The notes below the pieces were generated by a model. That model searched no databases. It was not told where the DNA came from and saw nothing but the letters and a program-made list of their open reading frames with translations. Below, piece after piece: positions 52,584-61,941 of a stretch of DNA of 64,000 bases (positions are counted from its first letter, which is position 1; each line of letters begins with the position of its first letter). A program made the translations under genes and the position numbers. Source of the DNA: Planctomycetota bacterium (GTDB lineage Bacteria; Planctomycetota; UBA1135; UBA2386); the NCBI GenBank assembly GCA_028281765.1, contig JANQJF010000113.1, positions 124,001 through 188,000 on the forward strand, in the 5' to 3' direction.

Positions 52584-53411
52584 CTACGGCTCTACCACCA
52601 GTGACAACGCGTTCGTGTCGGTCAACGACAGTGTCGCCGGCTCGATGATCACGGCCTGGAACACGCCCGCGGAGAACGCCAGCGAGGGGTTGTCCGGAAT
52701 CGCCAACGCGTACGCGTTCGAGGTACCTGTGACATCCAGTGCGTCCGCGTAGACTTCGACTAGCGGCTCCGACAGGCACAGGTCGAGGACACCGGGCACC
52801 GACACTGGGAGGTTCGAATTCGGAGCGAACACGATGGCGTAGAACGCGTTGGGATACGAGGGCGCGTGGATCGCGAAGGGTGTCGTGACGCCGACTTGCA
52901 ACGTGGGCGTCCCAGCGGTCAGCGCGGGTTCATTCGGTCCCTGCACGTCGATGCACGCCCAATGAACAGACCCCTGGGCGAACGCCGAGTTGAACGTCGT
53001 TGCCCGAATCCAGTAACGGCCGACCGGCACCGGCTGCCCGGTCGAGAAGTCGATCTGGTTCCACTGGAACGTGAACGACTCGTTCGGCGCGACCGTGATC
53101 AAGATCGATATGCAGGTTGGCTCGAACGGCACGATCGGTCCCGTCTGGCTGCCCGCGTGAATCTCGACCCAGTGGCAAGGATCCGTCAGGAGGAAGGGCT
53201 GCGATGCGGTGTCATGGATCGTGATGTCAACGGGTTGGCCGGGTACGGCAGGGTTGGGAGAGAACGTCACGGCCTGCTGCGCCGTTGCGGCAGCCAAGCA
53301 CACGATCATCGATACGCCGATCGAGAGAAACCCGTGGCGTGTCGTAGAGAAAGTCTGCTCGGCTGAACTCCGCAGCGTCGCGGGCAGGCCATGAACGATC
53401 CACTCTTTCAC
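52584..53411 (-). CDS. Secreted hypothetical protein
   Basis: The 275-residue product carries an N-terminal hydrophobic export segment (about residues 28-45, GFLSIGVSMIVCLAAATAQ). A beta-sandwich-like domain follows (FSPNPAVPGQPVDITIHDTASQPFLL; VGRYWIRATTF), then a second beta half (LPVSVPGVLDLCLSEPLVEVYADALDV). This is an Ig-like surface-protein pattern. No catalytic motif is visible. It follows the propeller gene by about 82 bases on the same strand. Confidence 0.75.
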   Translation of the reverse strand: MKEWIVHGLPATLRSSAEQTFSTTRHGFLSIGVSMIVCLAAATAQQAVTFSPNPAVPGQPVDITIHDTASQPFLLTDPCHWVEIHAGSQTGPIVPFEPTCISILITVAPNESFTFQWNQIDFSTGQPVPVGRYWIRATTFNSAFAQGSVHWACIDVQGPNEPALTAGTPTLQVGVTTPFAIHAPSYPNAFYAIVFAPNSNLPVSVPGVLDLCLSEPLVEVYADALDVTGTSNAYALAIPDNPSLAFSAGVFQAVIIEPATLSLTDTNALSLVVEP

Positions 53412-53493
53412 AACAAGGCTCCTTGGAGTCGGCCGCGAGCGGGGCAGCGTCCCGCGACGAACTGGAAAACTATTTTGGGGTGCGACGGTCGCG

Positions 53494-55491
53494 TCAGAAT
53501 TCGACCGACGACCGATCTTGGCCGGACACGATCATCGTCCCCGCGGATCGCAGCACTTCGCCGGTTCCCGGGTCGCGCACCCAGACTGTCACGCTGGCGC
53601 CGGCGTGTGCGTCGCCGGATGGTGGCGTCACACCGTCGGTATCGCAGTCCCATTCGAGCACTTCACCTCCGGTGAATCCCGAGTTCGGACCGGAGCCGTC
53701 CTCGAAGCGGAATCGAACGATCGAGACACTCGTCAGGATGGGCGGGAAGACGTTGGGAATCGTGAATCCACGTCGCGACAGTGGGTCGCACCCGCCCGGT
53801 GGTGTGTGCTCGAAGTGTAGGTCGGTCGAGATGTGCGTATCGTTGCGGTAGGTTCCCGAGCAGCCAGGCTGCGAGCCGTTGCCGAACAAGAACACATCGT
53901 TCATCCCTTCCTGATCGAAGTCGAACACGCCTTCCGCGAGGGCCAAGCGGACCGCGAGGATCTCGTGTCCACCGACGTTCTCGATTCGCCAGAATCCGGT
54001 GGTGGTGTCGCTGTTGAAGCTGTTCGGGCCTTCCGCCGACACGATGACGCCGAGCGGTTGGGTCGGCGGAAACCCGACGTCGGTGTCGCGACTCAGCCCC
54101 AAGCGAACCTGGTTGGTGAACATCACCGGAAGAACGCCCGGCACGCGCGTATCGAGGTAGACTGCTTGCGCTCGCAGATACTGTCGGTGTTGGATGAGCG
54201 CCGAAGGCAGGGAATCCATCGGGATCTCCAGAGTGCCACTGGCCTCTGTCAGTGGAATCGCGACGGCGAGGCCCGACGGCGCGGTGAACGTGTCGACGTA
54301 TCGCGCTTCGGACAGCTCTGGGAAGAACGCACTCGCCACCGGGCTGATCGTGGCATTCACGAGCGCCGTCGAAGGCGTGTTGAGGATGATCGCGGCGAGG
54401 TCATCGATCCGTGGGGCCGCATCCCCGTCTTCGAGATCGAGACGCCAAGCGGTGTGGAATGCGGTGTTCGCGATCCGGATCGCGTCTTTGCGCAGCTGCG
54501 CGTCCTGCGTCGAACCGCCATCGAGCGCGGCCAAGAGGTCGACTTCGGTCGATGGATCGACGTCGTCGGACAGATCGAGCCGGTGTCCGGTCAGCTCGTC
54601 GATCGACCCCTGCGTGACGGCGAGCAGGTCGTAGCCACTTCCGCGACCATCCAAGCCGCCGGCGACGATGTCCAAACCGCCTGGATCGTCCGATACACGC
54701 TTCTCGACCCGGAAGCCGGTTTCGAGTCCGGACACAGGATCGATTTCGACGAGTGCGTCCTGTGCCGCATTGGGCGATGCGTTTCCCCAAAGCCGACTTC
54801 GGTGGGGGTGCCAAGCCAGGCCCTTGAGATTCCAGGTCGCGGGCGTGAGGATTCGGCCGATTTCGATTCCGTCGAGATCGAGTTCGACGATGTCGGAGAT
54901 GCCGTTCGCGACGAACACCGAACCATCCCCTTCGTCGCCATCGGGACGGAATGCGATGGCTCGAATCTGGCCGATGTCGAGGCCTGTGAAGACCGGCGTG
55001 ATCGTCGATGCGACGGTGCGCAGGCCGTTCGCGGTCACGATCGTGGTCGCGTCTACCCGCGAATTCGTCAGGGCCGACTCGACGGCGTTGATGCAGTCGA
55101 TCCGGAAGCCGTGTCCGAACAACATCGTGTTCACGCCGTCCGATGCACCATCGGCCCAGCCGATCCGCGAACCCGGAGCCGGATCTCCCTGATCGAAACC
55201 GGCGACCTCGTAGCCGTTGCCGTCGAGGACCGAGCAGACGCGTTGGCCGTCCCCCGCTCGCCACAACGTAACGAAGGTCAGGCCGTTCAGGTGAACGCAG
55301 CCGAACGCGCGTTCCGCGCCCGTCGCGAGCCGGAGATCGAGCGGGCCCAGCGTGTACCGTCCGACTCCGGACTGCGTATCGGGTCGCGATTCAGGGATCA
55401 GTACGCGGGTTTGGGCGCCCGCGCCGCTCGAGAGGGCGATGCATGGGGTGATGGCGCCGAGAAACAATGACAGGGTCGGGGTCCGCTTCAC
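53494..55491 (-). CDS. Secreted beta-propeller protein coupled to a membrane sigma-factor gene
   Basis: The 665-residue GTG-started product has a signal peptide (SLFLGAITPCIALSSGAGA). Propeller-type blocks follow (IRAIAFRPDGDEGDGSVFVANGISDIVELDLDG; LKGLAWHPHRSRLWGN; GSGYDLLAVTQGSIDELTG), and the C-terminus is a beta domain with several Cys. Its start overlaps the stop of the ECF-fusion gene (GTGA at 55491-55488). It is therefore translationally coupled and is a likely partner or ligand of the fusion's exported region (inference). Confidence 0.85.
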   Translation of the reverse strand: MKRTPTLSLFLGAITPCIALSSGAGAQTRVLIPESRPDTQSGVGRYTLGPLDLRLATGAERAFGCVHLNGLTFVTLWRAGDGQRVCSVLDGNGYEVAGFDQGDPAPGSRIGWADGASDGVNTMLFGHGFRIDCINAVESALTNSRVDATTIVTANGLRTVASTITPVFTGLDIGQIRAIAFRPDGDEGDGSVFVANGISDIVELDLDGIEIGRILTPATWNLKGLAWHPHRSRLWGNASPNAAQDALVEIDPVSGLETGFRVEKRVSDDPGGLDIVAGGLDGRGSGYDLLAVTQGSIDELTGHRLDLSDDVDPSTEVDLLAALDGGSTQDAQLRKDAIRIANTAFHTAWRLDLEDGDAAPRIDDLAAIILNTPSTALVNATISPVASAFFPELSEARYVDTFTAPSGLAVAIPLTEASGTLEIPMDSLPSALIQHRQYLRAQAVYLDTRVPGVLPVMFTNQVRLGLSRDTDVGFPPTQPLGVIVSAEGPNSFNSDTTTGFWRIENVGGHEILAVRLALAEGVFDFDQEGMNDVFLFGNGSQPGCSGTYRNDTHISTDLHFEHTPPGGCDPLSRRGFTIPNVFPPILTSVSIVRFRFEDGSGPNSGFTGGEVLEWDCDTDGVTPPSGDAHAGASVTVWVRDPGTGEVLRSAGTMIVSGQDRSSVEF

Positions 55492-57884
55492 TCTCGTCTA
55501 AGAGCGGCATCGCCCGCGCGTGCCGAGAAATCCGGACTGTTCCGCAGGCCCTCGGGCCCCGACACCAGGTGGCCGAAGTCCAACAGTCCCGCTGAATCTG
55601 CCGCGCGCATCCGCGTTCTACGCACGCCGTGGGCGTCGCGTATCTCGAGTGCATACGTCCCGTGAGGCACGCTCTCGACGATGAGTTTGCCGTTGCGATC
55701 GAACTGAACCGGCATGCCGGACGGGGAGTTCTTGGCGACCAAGGTCGCGTGCGCGAACGGGATCGTTCGGCCGGTTTCGTCGTGCAGAACGGCATGGATG
55801 ACGGCTTCCGGCAGATCGAAAGCCGTCAGCCGGATCTCGATGCCGGTGGGACTTCGGGTCACTCGACGCGGATCGAGGTGCCACGAGAACGGTCCATCGC
55901 GTGGGGAAAGGCATGCGGCGAATCCCGGCTTGTCGATGCCGGACACTTGGAAGCGCCCGGCGCCGTCGACGACGGCCGTTCGTTCCTCGATGCGAGGTCG
56001 ACCATCTGTCGCGAACGCGACTCGCGCGAATCGCAAGGTTGCGCCGGCCAACTGCTCGCGCCCGACGATCTGCCCCAGGATCGGTGCCTCTTCGGGCACG
56101 AGCACCGGGTCCCAGGAATCCGCACCCGGCATCGACTCCGCCTCCCCGTGTCCGGGAGCCTTCGCGAGCAAGACAGCCCCGGTGCGCAAGCCGTCCAACT
56201 CATATCGCCCGTCGGTGTCGCTGAGAGCGCCACGCCCCCCACGTCCTCGCTCGGCGCGAACGCCGACCCAAGCGCCAGCGATCGCCGACCCGTCGGAGTC
56301 GGTCACGCGCCCCGTGCAAGTTTGCCCGGGACCCAGCACGAACGTGCAGTCCGTAGCTTCTGACGGGCGGACGCGAATCTGGCGAGACTCGACAGCCATT
56401 CCGACCGCGCGAACCTCGACTGTCACGTGCCCTGCCGGCACGCCTCCGATCTCGAAGTGGCCGGACGCATCCGAGAAGACTGCCTCGCGACTCGAGCCGC
56501 GGCACCGATCGGTCTGCTTGACCCACACGTCGACGCGCGCTCCGGACACCTGTCGGTGCTGTCGGTCGAACACCACACCACGCAGGACGCCGCTCGGTCG
56601 TGTCAGCCGCAGCGTGAGCCGCCAATGGTCTGTCCCGGGGTTCACGTCGTGCGCGTACTTCGTGCATGCGAACTCGGACCGCGCGAGGACTTGGCGTGGA
56701 CCGCCGAGGTCACGAACAGCGAACGAACCGTCTGGCGCGGATCGCGTGATCGCCAACAGTTTCGTCGGATCGCGTCGGTCGTCGACCAAGATCCGTGCGT
56801 TCGCGACTGGCACGTCGGCGGCGTCGACCACCCGTCCAACGACCTGGAATCCCGCCGCGATCGAGATGGGCGCAGTGGAATGTCCGGCGTCGAGATGCGT
56901 GTGCGCTCCGTGGTCCAGGACTACCTCGAGATCTCCGTCGGGCAGGTCACGCACTCGGCCGTGTTCATCCGTTCGGAATCGGCGTTCGTACAGGTCGGCA
57001 TCGGTCAATTTCGACGGCCGGACCGTCAGCCCCAGGTCCGAACCGGGGGACCCGTCGGCGTAGCGCACTCGTGCCGTGCGATTTGTCGCTACCCGGGACG
57101 GCGGCTCCACTGTCGAGCGTTCGGGCGCCCGCGCCGGGTTCATGCCGACTGCCGGTGCGAATCGAGACGACGCCGTCGCAGTCGACGATGGGGCGCCGAT
57201 CGGCTTCGGCGACTGCCACGAAGGCGATGCGAGCCACGCCAGCGGCAACGCGCACCCGATGGCTGCCGCGGACAACATGACCGTGCGCCGGCGTCTTGAC
57301 CGGCAGCCCGTGCCGAGAAGCGCCACGAGCGCGCCCAAGAACCCGCTCAGCGAACGCCGCAGCCAACGCCGGCCGCGCTGGATTTGCTTGCGCACCGTGC
57401 CTTCGCTTCGTCCGAGTGATCGCGCGATTTCCGCCGCCGTCATGCCGTGCTGCACGGAGAGATGGACAACCGTGCGATACGCGGCCGGCATTCGCGCGAG
57501 TTCGGATTCGAGTCGGGTGCGCAATTCTCGATGCTCGGCGGCGACCGCGGGCGGCGATGCGCCCGGATCCGACACGAGAGCGCAGTCATCCTCTGCCGGG
57601 GGCAGCTTGCGAGCATGCCATCGCACGGTGCGGATTTCGTTGAGGAGGATCGAACTGAGCCACGGCCTCAGCGGGCGACTGGCGTCGAAGGACTGGGATC
57701 GCTCGATCGCCTTGACGAAGGTCTCCTGGATCGCGTCCTGCGCGAGCTCCGCATCCTGAACACGGCTCAGCGCGATCCGGTACAACTCCGGCGCAACGGC
57801 TTCGAACGCCTTTGCGAGCGCATTCGGATCCCCGGAGGCGCGGTACTGGAGGAAGAGTTCGGAGACGGGGCAGGAGGCGGCCAT
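55488..57884 (-). CDS. Transmembrane ECF sigma factor fused to exported CNA-B/carboxypeptidase-regulatory-like repeats
   Basis: The 798-residue protein starts with a complete ECF sigma factor. Region 2 (AELAQDAIQETFVKAIERSQSFDASRPLRPWLSSILLNEIRTVRWH) and region 4 (ELARMPAAYRTVVHLSVQHGMTAAEIARSLGRSEGTVRKQIQRGRRWL) are intact. A basic stretch, a transmembrane helix (about residues 207-225, VMLSAAAIGCALPLAWLA), and about 550 exported residues follow, with repeated VVGRVVDAADVPVANARILVDD- and GRVTDSDGSAIAGAWVGVRAE-type sandwiches. A sigma domain fixed to the membrane implies release by proteolysis, or dimer/ligand control. The secreted propeller gene overlaps its end. Confidence 0.9.
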   Translation of the reverse strand: MAASCPVSELFLQYRASGDPNALAKAFEAVAPELYRIALSRVQDAELAQDAIQETFVKAIERSQSFDASRPLRPWLSSILLNEIRTVRWHARKLPPAEDDCALVSDPGASPPAVAAEHRELRTRLESELARMPAAYRTVVHLSVQHGMTAAEIARSLGRSEGTVRKQIQRGRRWLRRSLSGFLGALVALLGTGCRSRRRRTVMLSAAAIGCALPLAWLASPSWQSPKPIGAPSSTATASSRFAPAVGMNPARAPERSTVEPPSRVATNRTARVRYADGSPGSDLGLTVRPSKLTDADLYERRFRTDEHGRVRDLPDGDLEVVLDHGAHTHLDAGHSTAPISIAAGFQVVGRVVDAADVPVANARILVDDRRDPTKLLAITRSAPDGSFAVRDLGGPRQVLARSEFACTKYAHDVNPGTDHWRLTLRLTRPSGVLRGVVFDRQHRQVSGARVDVWVKQTDRCRGSSREAVFSDASGHFEIGGVPAGHVTVEVRAVGMAVESRQIRVRPSEATDCTFVLGPGQTCTGRVTDSDGSAIAGAWVGVRAERGRGGRGALSDTDGRYELDGLRTGAVLLAKAPGHGEAESMPGADSWDPVLVPEEAPILGQIVGREQLAGATLRFARVAFATDGRPRIEERTAVVDGAGRFQVSGIDKPGFAACLSPRDGPFSWHLDPRRVTRSPTGIEIRLTAFDLPEAVIHAVLHDETGRTIPFAHATLVAKNSPSGMPVQFDRNGKLIVESVPHGTYALEIRDAHGVRRTRMRAADSAGLLDFGHLVSGPEGLRNSPDFSARAGDAALRRE

Positions 57885-58010
57885 GTGTCTGACCTAGTCC
57901 CGTGACGACGCCGAATAACGTCGGGAACGCGTGTCGATGCAGGCCGGATCGGATCGAGGGGGGCTCCTCGACGATGTGAATCCCGTCCCTACCCCCTTAC
58001 CCTCGCTTTC

Positions 58011-59405
58011 ATGCCCGAGAAGAAGCGCTGGTCCCTCGACTCCCTCGTCCTGATCTTCTCGATCGTGGTCGTGGCTCAGCTCCTGACTTACATCGTTCCG
58101 CAGGGTCAGTTTGAGCGCGTGCCCGTGCCCGACTCGTCGAAGACGATGGTCGTCGCAGGTACGTACGAGCGCCTTCCGGAGGCCGAGCAGACTACGCTTT
58201 GGCCCTGGCACTGTCTCATGGCGATCCCGAAGGGGCTCGAGAAGGCGATGGAGATCGTGTTCCTCGTGTTCCTGGTCGGGGGCGTGATCAAGATCTTGCG
58301 GGCTACTGGAGCGATCGATGCGGCGCTCCATGCGGCTGTAGCGAAGCTCGGCGCGAGCCCGTGGATCCTCATTGCCGGCTGCCTGACGATGTTCAGCCTC
58401 GGCGCGTTCACGATCGGTATGGGCGAGGAATACGTGCCGCTGATTCCGATCCTCGTGACGATGAGCCTCGCCATGAAGATGGACTCGATCGTCGCGATGG
58501 GGATGGTTTGGGTTCCGTACGGCATCGGCTGGGCGAGCGCGGCGTTCAATCCATTCGGCGTCGTGGTCGCGAAGCAGATCGCGGGCGTGCCACTCGAGCA
58601 GGGCACGGGCTTCCGTTTCCTGATGCTGGCCGTGTTCTTGCTGATCGCGTTCCAGCACGTCTATGCGTACGCCCGCCGCATTCGGAAGGATCCAGGCAAG
58701 AGTCTTGTCGCCCATGTCGACTACAGCACGGGCTTCGAGCCGCCGGCCGACGTCGCGTTCAACGGGCAGCGGGCGGCAATCCTCGGGGTGTTCGTGCTCG
58801 GCGTTGTCGGGTTCGTGTTCGGCGCCAAATACCAGGACTGGTACATCCACGAACTCGACGGAGTGTTCCTTGGCATCGGACTACTCGCGGCGATCATCGC
58901 GCGTATGTCTCCGAGCGAGACGAGTCGCAACTTCATCGAGGGTGCGGCGGAGATGACGAGCGCGGCCTTGCTGATCGGCGTTGCGAGGGCGATTCAGGTC
59001 GTGCTCGACGACGGGCAGATCGGCGACACCGTGATCCAGGCGATCGCGGGGTTGCTCGATGGTGCGTCCGCGGACGTCTCGGCGATCGGGATGCTCATCG
59101 TGCAGACGGTCTGCAACCTCTTCATCCCGTCTGGCACCGGCCAGGCCTACGTCACGATGCCGATCATGTCGCCGCTCGCAGAGCTCACGAATGTCCCGCA
59201 GGAGACGGCCGTGCTCGCCTACCAATTCGGTGACGGGTTCACGAACATGATCGTGCCGACTTCGGCCCTCGTCATGGGCACGCTCGCGCTCGGTCGGATC
59301 CCCTACGGCGCGTGGGTGAAGTTCGTGACGCCGCTGCTTCTCAAGCTGTTCGCGGCGGCGATCGTGTTCCTGATCATCTCGGTGCGCGTGTTCGCCGAGG
59401 GCTGA
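58011..59405 (+). CDS. YfcC-family (ArcD/C4-dicarboxylate-like) transporter
   Basis: The 464-residue protein has 11-12 hydrophobic helices and the YfcC/DcuC pattern: LLTYIVPQGQF, GGVIKILRATGAIDAAL, SLGAFTIGMGEEYVPLIPIL, IGWASAAFNPFGVVVAKQIAGVPL, and CNLFIPSGTGQAYVTMPIMSPL with YQFGDGFTNMIVPTSALVMGTL. This is an inner-membrane exchanger or symporter for amino acids or dicarboxylates. It is divergent from the ECF-fusion gene (126 bases). Confidence 0.92.
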   Translation: MPEKKRWSLDSLVLIFSIVVVAQLLTYIVPQGQFERVPVPDSSKTMVVAGTYERLPEAEQTTLWPWHCLMAIPKGLEKAMEIVFLVFLVGGVIKILRATGAIDAALHAAVAKLGASPWILIAGCLTMFSLGAFTIGMGEEYVPLIPILVTMSLAMKMDSIVAMGMVWVPYGIGWASAAFNPFGVVVAKQIAGVPLEQGTGFRFLMLAVFLLIAFQHVYAYARRIRKDPGKSLVAHVDYSTGFEPPADVAFNGQRAAILGVFVLGVVGFVFGAKYQDWYIHELDGVFLGIGLLAAIIARMSPSETSRNFIEGAAEMTSAALLIGVARAIQVVLDDGQIGDTVIQAIAGLLDGASADVSAIGMLIVQTVCNLFIPSGTGQAYVTMPIMSPLAELTNVPQETAVLAYQFGDGFTNMIVPTSALVMGTLALGRIPYGAWVKFVTPLLLKLFAAAIVFLIISVRVFAEG

Positions 59406-59489
59406 GGGGGCGCAGGCCGGCCGTGGCCGGTGCATCCGGATTTCTTCGTCCGAGTTTTGTAGACCGCGCCGCATTCTGTCGTGGGGGTG

Positions 59490-60635
59490 ATGAACCCGAG
59501 CTATCCGGACCATCACCTCATGCCCACGATCGCCATCCAGTTCGATTGGTACGACTCCTCCGCGGCCCCCAGCCTCTGCTTCCCACTCAAGTCGATCCGC
59601 TCGTCCGAGCTCGCCGTCGAGATCGAGAGGGAGTTCTCCGCTCTCGATCAGCAGCGGATCTACGATGCGGCGAACGAACTGAGTGAGCAGTACGTCGAGA
59701 GCTTCCGCCGCAGCTTGTCCAAACTCAACACCCGGATCCAGCGCATCCGAGAAGACGACGACCTGCGGCCCGAGGAGTCCGAAGCGGCGCAGGAAGAGCA
59801 GTTCAAGACGTTCCGACAGAACGCTCCGGGCGTCATCGAAGAGTGGGAGGACGAGATCCTCGACAGCATGTATGCGGTTGTCGTGGAGGCTCGCGATCGA
59901 GACGCGGAAGCGCGCTCGATCAAGATCGGTCACGCCAAGACCGTCGCGAAGGAGACCGCGAAGGCGGCGATCAACATCGGCAAGTTGGTGGCCACGGGTG
60001 GCACCTACGCGCCCGCCTGGCTGAGCCTGTTGCTGGCCGTCAAGAAGCTCGTCAAGGAGATCCAGGGCATCCTCGAGAGCATCGATGACGCGCACGACGA
60101 CGTCGTCGACGCTGTCGACGATCTCGAGGATGCGGTCGCCGCTCTGATCGCGCTGCAGAGTGATCCGGACTTCGGCGACAAGACCAAGCGCATCAAGAAC
60201 CTTCTCAAGCAGGGGTGGTCGGCGTTCAAGGCGCCGTGCAACACCGCCGAGAGCAAGCTCGACCTCTACGAGGAGAAGATCACGTTGCTACAGGCCACCG
60301 CGGCGTCCCTGTCCTCCGAGCTCGGCAAACTACTCGACGAGAGTCCAGGACAAGGCGATCCGACGGACCTGGCGAAGGCGGAGCGCAAGATCGACGAGCT
60401 CGTGCGCAAGGTCGGCAAGATGGATTCCGAGGCGACCACTCACAAGACCAGTGCGAGCGGGCTCTCGACCGCGGTCTCGGATCTGTCCGATCTGTTCCAG
60501 AAGAACAACAAGTTCAGTCAGCTCAAGTCGAAGATGGACAAGGTCAAGGACAAGCTCAAGAAGGCCGACAAGGCGCGCAAGGCCTACGACGCCGCCAAGT
60601 CGGTGGGCAACGTCGTGAAGCAGATCCCGATCTGA
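59490..60635 (+). CDS. Coiled-coil hypothetical protein
   Basis: The 381-residue product is Lys/Asp/Glu-rich and helical, with long coiled-coil-like segments (LSKLNTRIQRIREDDDLRP; LDLYEEKITLLQATAASLSSELGKLLDE; QLKSKMDKVKDKLKKADKARKAYD). A mildly hydrophobic central stretch (INIGKLVATGGTYAPAWLSLLLAVKKLVKEI) could insert in a membrane. Start choice is uncertain among 59481, 59490 and 59520. Its low Arg content contrasts with the neighbours. No family is recognised. Confidence 0.7.
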   Translation: MNPSYPDHHLMPTIAIQFDWYDSSAAPSLCFPLKSIRSSELAVEIEREFSALDQQRIYDAANELSEQYVESFRRSLSKLNTRIQRIREDDDLRPEESEAAQEEQFKTFRQNAPGVIEEWEDEILDSMYAVVVEARDRDAEARSIKIGHAKTVAKETAKAAINIGKLVATGGTYAPAWLSLLLAVKKLVKEIQGILESIDDAHDDVVDAVDDLEDAVAALIALQSDPDFGDKTKRIKNLLKQGWSAFKAPCNTAESKLDLYEEKITLLQATAASLSSELGKLLDESPGQGDPTDLAKAERKIDELVRKVGKMDSEATTHKTSASGLSTAVSDLSDLFQKNNKFSQLKSKMDKVKDKLKKADKARKAYDAAKSVGNVVKQIPI

Positions 60636-60645
60636 TCGCGTCGCG

Positions 60646-61677
60646 TTAGAGCTTGCCCGCCTTGGCCGCTTCGTAGATCGCGCGAGCCATCGCGCGCGGC
60701 ACGTCCTTGTCGCCGGTCTTCGCGGCGACCGCGAGGATCAGGTGGTTGTCCGACTCCTCGTCGGTCAGGTAGCACAGGTCGAGCGCGTAGCTCGAGATGT
60801 AGCCCGCCTTGTGGAAGTAGCGCGCCTTCGGGAACACGACTTCCCCCGACTTGTCCCAGCCGTAGGCGCCGGCGCTGCGGTTCTCGAGGCCGACGACGCC
60901 GCGCTTCTTGTCGCCCTCGCGGATCCACTTTGCCTGCTCCGTCGTAATCGCGTAGCGCTCGTCCTTCGGCAGATGCTCGTGGAACATCACGCGGCGTAGG
61001 CACTCGGCCAGCTCCATCGTCGACGTGCAGTTGCCGGTCGTCGAGCTGAGCACGGTCGCGCCGCGTTCCTGCGCGTACGACTTCCCGGACCACGTGTGCT
61101 CGAACGTCTTCTCGTTGCCCTTCGGCGGCACGACGCGGATGCGCTGCGGCTCGTCGTTCTCGTAGATCACCGGACGGTAGGTCACGTAGTCACGCATCAA
61201 CGCGCTGTGCGGGAAGCCCTTCGCGGGGATCAGAAACTGCGTGTTGATCCAGTCGATGCCGACCATGCGGAGCAGCAGCGTGTAGTCCTCGTTCGACGAG
61301 CGTCGGAAGACCTCGCTCATCATCTCGGGGACGGTGCGCGCGCAGTCCTGGACCCACTTGCCCTCTTCGGTCTTGCGGGAGAACACGATCGTGGATTCGA
61401 TGGGCAGAATCTCGCGGTTCAGCCACTCGACCGCGGCGATGACGGTGTAGAGCTTGATCGTGCTCGCGGGCCAGAAGTCGACGGCGCTCTCGCTGTCGCG
61501 CAGGTGGAACGTGCGGAACGTCGGCTTCGTCGTGGGGTTCTCGACGCGGACGACCGTGGCCCACTTGCGCACCTTCGGGTGGCAGTCGGCGAGGATCGTG
61601 TCCAGCGGCGAGGTCTGGGAGACCGCGGAACTCGCGGTGATGGCCACCAAGGCGGTTCGTACCAGGGCGTGCTGCAT
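60646..61677 (-). CDS. Secreted serine hydrolase, beta-lactamase/PBP-like
   Basis: I start at the ATG at 61677 (signal ALVRTALVAITASSAVSQ). The 343-residue enzyme has the penicilloyl-serine-transferase layout: FWPASTIKLYTVIAAVEWL gives the S-x-x-K motif (Ser72, Lys75), SSNEDYTLLLRMVG stands at the SDN position, and YFHKAGYISSYALDLCYL at the K-[ST]-G position, where KAG is atypical. It may hydrolyse or transpeptidate peptidoglycan-like amides. Beta-lactamase activity is not assured. Confidence 0.8.
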   Translation of the reverse strand: MQHALVRTALVAITASSAVSQTSPLDTILADCHPKVRKWATVVRVENPTTKPTFRTFHLRDSESAVDFWPASTIKLYTVIAAVEWLNREILPIESTIVFSRKTEEGKWVQDCARTVPEMMSEVFRRSSNEDYTLLLRMVGIDWINTQFLIPAKGFPHSALMRDYVTYRPVIYENDEPQRIRVVPPKGNEKTFEHTWSGKSYAQERGATVLSSTTGNCTSTMELAECLRRVMFHEHLPKDERYAITTEQAKWIREGDKKRGVVGLENRSAGAYGWDKSGEVVFPKARYFHKAGYISSYALDLCYLTDEESDNHLILAVAAKTGDKDVPRAMARAIYEAAKAGKL

Positions 61678-61941
61678 CTGCCGAACTGTAGCTCGTCGTT
61701 GCGCGGTTTCCGTACGCGCGCACGCCGGGCCATTCAGAGAGTGGGCGTGACCGGAATCCGCACGGTCTGCCCGGATGCGTGTCCGCAATGCGGACGTCGA
61801 GCGCGAGACTGCGAATTCGACGCGAAACAGCGGCTAGAGCGCTGAGGAGGGCGCGTAGGCCCCGCGAGCGCCGCCGAGCACGACGCGCGCTCGTCCCGGC
61901 ACTGATGTTGCCAGGGCGTGCTCGGTGTCGGTGCATCGGTC

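Noticed and set aside
57894..58850. 318-codon minus-strand frame upstream of the ECF-fusion gene
   Set aside because: Antisense to the YfcC transporter, His/Arg-rich, no hydrophobic or domain pattern.
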